A stretch of 7,732 bases of DNA from an uncultured Clostridia bacterium (GTDB taxonomy: Bacteria; Bacillota; Clostridia; Oscillospirales; Oscillospiraceae). The notes beneath the pieces were generated by a model, which had not been told where the DNA came from, did no database searches, and was given only the letters and a program-made list of their open reading frames with translations. Numbering within the stretch: position 1 is the stretch's first letter; every line of letters begins with the position of its first letter. The DNA is taken from the NCBI GenBank assembly GCA_947177005.1, contig CAMWSZ010000129.1, positions 1 through 7,732 of the forward strand, read 5' to 3'. Positions 1-4,408 of the stretch are shown here, in pieces. A program made the position numbers and the translations under genes.

Positions 1-280
1 TTTTGTCCTGCTCTTTAAGCTGCTGCTCATATGCTTCCGCAGCGGCTTCCGCATGCTCTTCCTTTGGGGGCTCTTCCGCAGCTTCTTCCGAAATCTCTGC
101 CGCATGGGGTTCTTCCGCAGCTGCCTCTGGAATCTCTTCCGCTGTCTGCTCTTTTACGATCTCTTCCGCAGCTTTGGGCTCTTCCGCTTTGGTACTTTCA
201 ACAGCCTGAACGTCGTTTTCTGCCGCAGCTACTTCCGTTTCTCTCTTTTTGGTGGTTTTTATATCTTTCTTTTTTGCCAT
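1..280 (-). CDS. Acidic Ala/Glu-rich protein, N-terminal 93 residues (runs off left edge)
   Basis: The start is an ATG at 280 with a textbook ribosome binding site (AGGAGGT, 7 bases before it), and the frame stays open to the window edge. The protein begins with a basic stretch (MAKKKDIKTTKKRE). About 65 residues dominated by Ala and Glu follow, with a recurring A-E-E-(I/P) unit, then a more helical end (AYEQQLKEQDK) that could open a coiled coil. There is no signal peptide or membrane segment. It is divergent from the zinc-ribbon gene at 510. The acidic leader followed by a possible coiled coil is compatible with a GrpE-like N-terminus, but the diagnostic part lies outside the window and no hrcA/dnaK neighbour is seen, so I do not assign it. 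That it is a real gene is well supported; its function is unknown. Confidence 0.75.
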   Translation of the reverse strand, partial: MAKKKDIKTTKKRETEVAAAENDVQAVESTKAEEPKAAEEIVKEQTAEEIPEAAAEEPHAAEISEEAAEEPPKEEHAEAAAEAYEQQLKEQDK

Positions 281-360
281 CTGGTACCTCCTGAATAAAT
301 CATTAGATTTCATTTGTTTTTTCTGCGCCTTAATCAGAATGCATCTGACCTCTATCCAGT

Positions 361-389
361 ATTATACATCATGTGTTAAGACAAAACAA
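361..389 (-). promoter_or_regulatory. Promoter for the acidic-protein gene
   Basis: Read on the minus strand: TTGTTT (384-389), a 17-base spacer, then a consensus TATAAT (361-366). Transcription would start near 354, giving a leader of about 75 bases before the ATG at 280. Seen by eye only. Confidence 0.55.
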
Positions 390-413
390 CTAAAAAATTT
401 ATTCACAAAGATA

Positions 414-442
414 CCGCTTGAAAATTCTGCTTTTGCAAGCGG
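414..442. repeat. Bulged inverted repeat in AT-rich divergent intergenic region
   Basis: CCGCTTG (414-420) is the exact reverse complement of CAAGCGG (436-442). The pairing continues inward as AAAA/TTTT across a single unpaired G, leaving a six-base loop (TTCTGC). Neither strand has a T-run directly after the stem, so it is not a standard terminator. It sits upstream of both divergent genes, between their candidate promoters, which suits an operator or a leader structure. No regulator is known for it. Confidence 0.45.
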
Positions 443-462
443 CAGTCCACTCCGATAAATTG

Positions 463-491
463 TTGACTTATCCGATTTTTAAGAGTAAACT
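463..491 (+). promoter_or_regulatory. Weak candidate promoter for the zinc-ribbon gene
   Basis: TTGACT (463-468), a 17-base spacer and TAAACT (486-491). The -35 is good but the -10 matches consensus at only four of six positions. The start point would fall near 498-500, leaving an almost leaderless message for a gene starting at 510, so either the promoter or the start codon may be wrong. Confidence 0.35.
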
Positions 492-509
492 GGGTAAAAA
501 TGAAAGAGG

Positions 510-1313
510 GTGTTTACATTCGACATCAAGATTTGCGAAATTTGCGGTGCGGAATTCACTGCAAAGCACAGCGCACAGAAGTACTGTCCGGAATGCGGGA
601 AAGACCCTGCAAAAGCCCGGCGAACCTATTCCGCAGCCGTGACTAGGAACAAGCTCCATGCGGGCGATCTCAATAAAGCTATGGAAAAGGTCTGTGAGAA
701 CTGCGGAAAGACCTTTATCACTACGTACCCATCCCGCAAGTTTTGCAGCAACGGCTGTTCAACCACATTCCGGATCAATCATGCAATTTGTCCTGTGTGC
801 CATACGAAATTAATCGACAAAGGCATAACGGCAGGACAGGGCTATTGCAGTGAAGAATGCAAAAACCAGGCTAAGCTCCAGGAAGCGATTCGGAATGGGC
901 GCTACTCCGCCTGCGAACAGTGCGGCAAGAATTTTATACATCCAAAAGAGAACAGCCGGTTCTGCTCCAGAGCCTGTGCGGAGGCTTACCGCAGTATCCA
1001 TAAACGGCCCTCTCCTGCTCCCTCCCCCAAGATACAAGAAAAAGTATGCCCTGTCTGCGGGAAAACTTTTTCGATAACGCCTCAGCAGACCACAAAACAG
1101 TTCTGTTCCATAGAGTGCCGTAAAACCGCTGCCGCCGCAAAGGCTCCAAAGGCAAGGACTTCTTCATCAGAATCTTTATGCCTGAGCTGCCGGACCTCAC
1201 AGTCTGTATGCGAACGGTTTACCAGCAAATTTAAGCGTCTGCCGGAAGGCGCGGAATTAAAGGTTGTCAAAGGCAGCTCCATTGTTTGCAAATGTCCCAA
1301 ATATAAAGCATAG
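510..1313 (+). CDS. Multi-zinc-ribbon protein of unknown function (267 aa)
   Basis: I do not recognise the family. The protein is a string of zinc-ribbon/zinc-finger-like units with paired cysteines: C9-C12/C26-C29, C62-C65/C79-C83, C94-C97/C113-C117, C135-C138/C152-C156 and C180-C183/C199-C203. Most carry the consensus CxxCGKxF...(K/R/Q)FCSxxC. A basic, Ala/Pro/Ser-rich linker (about 204-222) leads to a different C-terminal unit with C224, C227, C234, C260 and C262, ending CKCPKYKA. No enzymatic domain, signal peptide or membrane segment is visible, so nucleic-acid or protein binding is the natural inference. A GTG at 510 is the first possible start after an in-frame stop at 501. Its purine-rich AAAGAGG lies directly against the start, which is poor spacing, so the N-terminus is uncertain. 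It is divergent from the acidic-protein gene and the next gene on the right is convergent. Confidence 0.8.
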   Translation: MFTFDIKICEICGAEFTAKHSAQKYCPECGKDPAKARRTYSAAVTRNKLHAGDLNKAMEKVCENCGKTFITTYPSRKFCSNGCSTTFRINHAICPVCHTKLIDKGITAGQGYCSEECKNQAKLQEAIRNGRYSACEQCGKNFIHPKENSRFCSRACAEAYRSIHKRPSPAPSPKIQEKVCPVCGKTFSITPQQTTKQFCSIECRKTAAAAKAPKARTSSSESLCLSCRTSQSVCERFTSKFKRLPEGAELKVVKGSSIVCKCPKYKA

Positions 1314-1376
1314 TTTTGGATTGCGGTTATTTGCCGCCGCGTCCAAGTTCTTTCGGAGCTTCAGCCAAAATCCTTC

Positions 1377-1865
1377 CTAAACAGGAAACCGGTTCTCTCC
1401 CCTTTTCTTTCGCAGCAACGCTTTCCCTGCACGGGAGAGCAGACACTCATGGCCGCCGGTCCACAGTTTATTTTGTTTCAGATCCACCGCCTCGATCTTA
1501 TCCGCCGCCACCAGATAGGCCCGGTGGGTACGGATAAAGCGGTCGCCCAGCTGGGCCTCCAGCTCGTTGAGACTGCCTAAAAAGTCCATCCGGCTGCTGC
1601 GGGTATGGAGATAGACATGGTGGGGAGCGGAGGCGGTTTCAAAAAAGAGGATATCGCGCAGGGGAACATAGCGCACCATTTCTCCCGTCCGCAGGGTGAA
1701 TATCTCCGCCGGGTCCTGACGCTCTGCCAGCAGACGGGTATGTATCTCCTCCAGGCACCGTGACGCCGCCGGTCCAACCGGCTCCGGTCCCTTTACAATG
1801 TAGTCAAACGCCTCCAGATGATATTGAAAAGTGCGCCAGGCCAGGTCGCCGTAACTGGTTGCTGT
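1377..1865 (-). pseudogene. AgrA/LytTR-type response regulator, N-terminally truncated remnant
   Basis: The open frame has 162 codons, stops at 1377 and is preceded by a TGA at 1866-1868. Its first residues match the end of an AgrA-type receiver domain: TS at strand beta-4, then LAWRTFQYHLEAFDYIVK, the alpha-4/beta-5 segment with its conserved Lys. A linker follows, then a complete LytTR DNA-binding domain (about residues 55-155), recognisable by RFIRTHRAYLVAADKI and a basic end (SRAGKALLRKK). The first 80-90 residues, including the phosphoacceptor Asp, are missing. In their place is the 3' end of tgt, 21 bases upstream of the first receiver residue. No histidine kinase or AgrB/AgrD-like gene is nearby. 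An internal ATG at 1679 preceded by GGGAGA could in principle yield a LytTR-only protein, but it would cut into the domain's first strand. A degraded gene is the better reading. Confidence 0.8.
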
Positions 1866-1895
1866 TCAGGCGTATGAAACCAGTTGTTACGGGCG
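1847..1895. repeat. Bulged inverted repeat across the tgt end and the regulator remnant
   Basis: The left arm 1847-1860 (CGCCGTAACTGGTT) pairs with the right arm 1878-1895 (AACCAGTTGTTACGGGCG). This gives 14 base pairs with a 3-base and a 1-base bulge on the right arm and a 17-base loop. On the minus-strand transcript the first arm contains the last tgt codons and its TAA (1887-1889), and the second arm is the first receiver codons of the regulator remnant. No T-run follows, so it is not a classical terminator, though it may stabilise the tgt 3' end. Confidence 0.5.
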
Positions 1896-3023
1896 TTTCT
1901 GCTCCAGAAGCGGACTGAATTCCGCACGAAACGCGGCGTACTCCCCTGCGTCCAATGCGCCGCGGATGCGTTCCGCCAGTGTATTGTAGAACCACAGATT
2001 GTGCATAACAGCTAGGCGCATAGCCAGCATTTCCTCAGCCTTGAACAAGTGGCGTAAATAAGCCCGTGAGAAATTCCGGCATACCGGACAATCGCATTCC
2101 GGGTCAATTGGGCCGTCATCAAGCCTGTACCGTTGGTTCTTGATATTCATACTCCCCCGCCAGGTAAACAGTTTCCCGTGACGGGCATTCCGGGCCGGCA
2201 TCACGCAGTCAAAAAAGTCCACGCCCCGCCAGACGCTCTCAATTATATTTGACGGCGTGCCGCCTCCCATCAGATACCGCGGCTTATCCTCCGGCATGTA
2301 CGGCTCAACCGCCTCAATGATCTGATACATCACCGCCGTCTCTTCCCCCACAGCCAGTCCACCGATTCCGTAGCCGTCACAGTCCAGCTTGGCGATCTCC
2401 TGCATATGCCAGATGCGCAGGTCCGGATAAGTGCCGCCCTGATTGATGCCGAACAGCATCTGTCCGGGATTGACACAGTCCGGCAATGTGTTCAGGCGGT
2501 CGTGCTCGGCCTTGCAGCGGACCAGCCAACGGTAAGTCCGTTCACAGGACTGCTTCACATAGTCATACGGCGCGGGATTCTCCACGCATTCATCAAACGC
2601 CATTGCGATATCACTGCCCAGATTCGACTGAATCCGCATAGACTCCTCCGGACCCATAAAAATACGGCGTCCGTCGATGTGGGAGGCGAAGGTGACGCCC
2701 TCCTCCGTAATTTTCCGCAGCTTTGCCAGGGAGAAAACCTGAAAACCGCCGGAATCCGTCAGAATCGGGCCGTCCCAGCGCATCATTTTGTGAAGCCCGC
2801 CCAGCGCCTTCACCGTCCCGTCGCCGGGACGCAGATGCAGATGATAGGTATTCGACAGCTCAATCTGGCATTTCAGCTCCTTCAAATCCAGTGCGCTGAC
2901 GGCCCCCTTAATCGCCCCCTGCGTACCGACATTCATAAAAACCGGCGTCTGTACCTCGCCGCCGTGGGCGCAGGTAAAATGGCCGCGCCTTGCACGGCCT
3001 TCCCGTTTGATGACCTCAAACAT
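1887..3023 (-). CDS. tgt: Queuine/preQ1 tRNA-guanine transglycosylase (378 aa)
   Basis: This enzyme exchanges guanine-34 of tRNAs with GUN anticodons (Tyr, His, Asn, Asp) for a queuosine precursor (preQ1 in most bacteria). The length is typical of bacterial Tgt. Visible motifs are TDSGGFQVFSL with the substrate-binding Asp90, GINQGG (192-197), GGLAVGE (221-227), the nucleophile Asp272 in FDCVMPARNARHG, and the zinc site C310-x-C312-x2-C315 with His341 in MHNLW. The start was placed at ATG 3023 because AAAGGAGGT lies 7 bases upstream. The frame is open to 3116, but that extension is basic, lacks a ribosome binding site and overlaps the previous gene. It lies 19 bases behind the small membrane-protein gene and is the last gene of the rpsU-GNAT-72aa-tgt transcription unit. 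No queuosine biosynthesis genes are in the window. Confidence 0.97.
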   Translation of the reverse strand: MFEVIKREGRARRGHFTCAHGGEVQTPVFMNVGTQGAIKGAVSALDLKELKCQIELSNTYHLHLRPGDGTVKALGGLHKMMRWDGPILTDSGGFQVFSLAKLRKITEEGVTFASHIDGRRIFMGPEESMRIQSNLGSDIAMAFDECVENPAPYDYVKQSCERTYRWLVRCKAEHDRLNTLPDCVNPGQMLFGINQGGTYPDLRIWHMQEIAKLDCDGYGIGGLAVGEETAVMYQIIEAVEPYMPEDKPRYLMGGGTPSNIIESVWRGVDFFDCVMPARNARHGKLFTWRGSMNIKNQRYRLDDGPIDPECDCPVCRNFSRAYLRHLFKAEEMLAMRLAVMHNLWFYNTLAERIRGALDAGEYAAFRAEFSPLLEQKRP

Positions 3024-3042
3024 GGCCGGACCTCCTTTATTG

Positions 3043-3261
3043 TTATTTTTCCTCTGTTTTCTTCCCGTCAGTTTTTTGTTTTCCGGGGTTCGGGTCCTCC
3101 TCCAGCATACCGTCAAAGTAGCCTTTGTTCTCCTTGCTGTCCAGCCAGTGCGCCAGCCGCGGCGTGACCCAAAGAGCGCCGCCGACGATCACCAGAAATA
3201 AAACCAGAAAAATAAACGGCGCAGCCGCTTCACTAACATGATCCTTTAATATTTCCAGCAT
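3043..3261 (-). CDS. Small single-span membrane protein, unknown function (72 aa)
   Basis: One hydrophobic helix (about residues 14-33, APFIFLVLFLVIVGGALW) sits near the N-terminus. A strongly charged tail of about 40 residues follows, ending in a Lys/Glu/Asp-rich segment (KQKTDGKKTEEK). The ATG at 3261 has GGGAGA about 8 bases upstream. It lies between the GNAT gene (43-base gap) and tgt (19-base gap) on the same strand, so it is probably cotranscribed with both. The position next to tgt suggests YajC, but the YajC hallmarks (a PQxK motif after the helix and a GD...GG segment) are absent, so I reject that name. No other family is recognised. Good initiation signals and tight operon packing support it as a real gene. 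Confidence 0.75.
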   Translation of the reverse strand: MLEILKDHVSEAAAPFIFLVLFLVIVGGALWVTPRLAHWLDSKENKGYFDGMLEEDPNPGKQKTDGKKTEEK

Positions 3262-3304
3262 AATTTTGTCTCCCTATCCGGCCGCGGTCTGTCCGAAGCC
3301 CGTT

Positions 3305-3799
3305 TTACAGTGCCTTTTCACAGCAGAACCAATTCCTCTCGTAAAGACAGGCTTCCCCGCGTTTTTGATAGCCTGCCGCATGGTATAACGCCAGCGCCCG
3401 GGAATTTTGGGGGCTTACCAGCAGACGCATCCCGTCAAAGCCGCGGGCAGCGGCGTCCCGTTCCACATACCGGAGTAGCGTTCCGGCGATTCCCCTGCCC
3501 TGCTGCGCCCGTAAAACGCCGATCCTTGCCAGATCACACGGGGTCTTGATTTCTTTGCTCCAGAATGTCAGATGTTTCAGACCGTCAATGTTTCCCCCGG
3601 CGGCCGCGGCCGCAATCAGTTTCCCGCCGGTGCTTAACACAACATACAGCGATTTTGTTTGGATATCTTCCATAACGTCTTCTATCGCCGGGTAATTTTC
3701 GGTCCAGGAACAGCCGGGAGAACCAACCAAAGACTGATAAAGCCTTAAAATCTCCTCCGCCTGTTCCTCTGCCGCCCTTCTGATTTGCAGGTTTTCCAT
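3305..3799 (-). CDS. GNAT-family N-acetyltransferase (164 aa)
   Basis: A GCN5-related acetyltransferase fold: it should transfer an acetyl group from acetyl-CoA to an amine, but the substrate cannot be read from sequence. The N-terminal strand and helix (ENLQIRRAAEEQAEEILRLY) are typical. Motif A is RIGVLRAQQGRGIAGTLL (92-109), with QQGRGIA at 99-105 as the pyrophosphate-binding loop. The C-terminal NSRALALYHAAGYQKRG (132-148) is the usual GNAT motif B. ATG 3799 was chosen because GAGGAG lies 5 bases upstream; the frame extends to 3853, but that part runs through the terminator hairpin and has no ribosome binding site. It follows rpsU and heads the run of genes ending in tgt. Because rpsU comes first, a RimI-like ribosomal-protein acetylation role is conceivable, but nothing in the sequence shows it. 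Confidence 0.92.
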   Translation of the reverse strand: MENLQIRRAAEEQAEEILRLYQSLVGSPGCSWTENYPAIEDVMEDIQTKSLYVVLSTGGKLIAAAAAGGNIDGLKHLTFWSKEIKTPCDLARIGVLRAQQGRGIAGTLLRYVERDAAARGFDGMRLLVSPQNSRALALYHAAGYQKRGEACLYERNWFCCEKAL

Positions 3800-3820
3800 A
3801 GCAGCTCCTCTGTAAAACGA

Positions 3821-3860
3821 TAAAAACAAACGGTACCTGGAGCAAACCTCCAAGTACCGT
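3821..3860 (-). terminator. Intrinsic terminator/possible attenuator after rpsU
   Basis: On the minus-strand RNA, a 13-base-pair stem (ACGGTACTTGGAG with CTCCAGGTACCGT, one T-G wobble; 3848-3860 and 3830-3842) closes a five-base loop and is followed by TTGTTTTTA. It begins 11 bases after the rpsU stop codon and ends about 20 bases before the GNAT start. That leaves no room for a separate promoter except within the hairpin or rpsU. Confidence 0.9.
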
Positions 3861-3871
3861 TCATGACTGTC

Positions 3872-4057
3872 TTAATAGTACCGTTTGTTGCGGTTCTTGC
3901 GAGCGGCCTCAGACTTCTTGCGACGTTTGACGCTGGGGCTCTCGTAATGCTCTCTGCGGCGAACTTCCGCCAAGACTCCAGCCTTTGCACAGCTGCGCTT
4001 GAAACGCTTCAGCGCGCTGTCCAGAGACTCATTCTCTTTTACATGAACTTCTGACAT
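3872..4057 (-). CDS. rpsU: Small ribosomal subunit protein S21 (61 aa)
   Basis: S21 is a small basic protein of the 30S platform, near the 3' end of 16S rRNA, that helps initiation on structured messages. The sequence shows the family pattern: an N-terminal ESLDSALKRFKR helix, SCAKAGVLAEVRRREHYESP, then a Lys/Arg-rich tail ending NKRYY. Length is normal for Gram-positive S21. The ATG at 4057 follows a purine-rich GGAGGGAGGGAAG. It is the promoter-proximal gene of the minus-strand unit and has its own terminator. In many Firmicutes yqeY follows rpsU; here a GNAT gene follows. The last codons (3878-3889) are an exact reverse complement of part of the downstream terminator. Confidence 0.97.
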   Translation of the reverse strand: MSEVHVKENESLDSALKRFKRSCAKAGVLAEVRRREHYESPSVKRRKKSEAARKNRNKRYY

Positions 4058-4134
4058 CTATCTTCCCTCCCTCCGATATATCCGGCTCAATCCAGGATAC
4101 TCTTTCGGGCCAGTTATTTGGCTTAACGGATTAC

Positions 4135-4163
4135 ATTATAAACACTTTCCGCCCTCTTGTCAA
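4135..4163 (-). promoter_or_regulatory. Consensus sigma-A promoter for rpsU
   Basis: On the minus strand TTGACA (4158-4163), exactly 17 bases, then TATAAT (4135-4140). Both hexamers are perfect consensus matches. Transcription would start near 4128, giving a leader of about 70 bases before the rpsU ATG at 4057. It suits a highly expressed ribosomal protein gene. Confidence 0.9.
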
Positions 4164-4349
4164 GGCTGAATTATGCAAAAATCCGGACATTTTTTTGATA
4201 AACGCAGAAATAAAACAACTGCTGTTTAATAAAACCGGACGCTTCTTCCGGGAAAAATCCTGTTATTTGTTGGAATTTCTGCAAAAAATGTACAACAAAC
4301 TGGCAGAAAAACATCTGACCGTTCCGTACAGGTCCTGCGGGAAAATTTA
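4164..4349. other. AT-rich divergent intergenic region, no gene found
   Basis: This is the middle of the roughly 350-base gap (4058-4408) between rpsU and the pseudouridine synthase gene. It is AT-rich, with several short A/T runs and small inverted repeats (CCGGA/TCCGG at 4235-4251; TTTCTGC/GCAGAAA at 4276-4309). The first, read on the minus strand, is followed by TTTTATT and looks like a weak terminator, but no gene lies upstream of it on that strand. A 61-codon frame at 4195-4380 lacks a ribosome binding site. I see nothing here I would call a gene or RNA. Confidence 0.5.
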
Positions 4350-4376
4350 TTGCAATCCGCTCCGCCATGATATAAA
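4350..4376 (+). promoter_or_regulatory. Candidate extended -10 promoter for the pseudouridine synthase gene
   Basis: TATAAA (4371-4376) is preceded by TGA, an extended -10 arrangement. The best upstream hexamer is TTGCAA (4350-4355) at a short 15-base spacing. The -10 lies about 30 bases before the ATG at 4409, a reasonable leader length. Confidence 0.45.
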
Positions 4377-4408
4377 ATAGCCCTATCTGAACACAGCGGA
4401 GGTCTGTT

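Noticed and set aside
72..187. Recurring TCTTCCGC as a possible CRISPR or direct-repeat array
   Set aside because: Copies are short, unevenly spaced (18-39 bases) and codon-phased, so they are explained by Ala-Glu-Glu repeats in the encoded protein.
500..646. 48-codon frame from ATG 500 overlapping the zinc-ribbon gene
   Set aside because: Weak ribosome binding site and it lies out of frame over the first zinc-ribbon unit; kept only as part of the start-site question.
1314..1376. Possible attachment site, tRNA end or terminator between the zinc-ribbon gene and the regulator remnant
   Set aside because: Only a four-pair stem (GCGG/CCGC) without a T-run; no tRNA-like or integrase-associated sequence seen.
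2406..3167. 253-codon plus-strand frame opposite tgt
   Set aside because: Antisense shadow of tgt, which is certain from its catalytic and zinc motifs; no ribosome binding site or recognisable domain.
3043..3261. YajC as a name for the small membrane protein next to tgt
   Set aside because: Position fits but the PQxK and GD...GG signatures of YajC are absent.
4276..4309. TTTCTGC/GCAGAAA inverted repeat in the AT-rich gap
   Set aside because: Seven AT-leaning pairs with a 20-base loop, expected by chance in such sequence.
4195..4380. 61-codon plus-strand frame in the rpsU/pseudouridine synthase gap
   Set aside because: TTG start in a T-run, no ribosome binding site, overlaps the candidate promoter of the next gene, no recognisable features.
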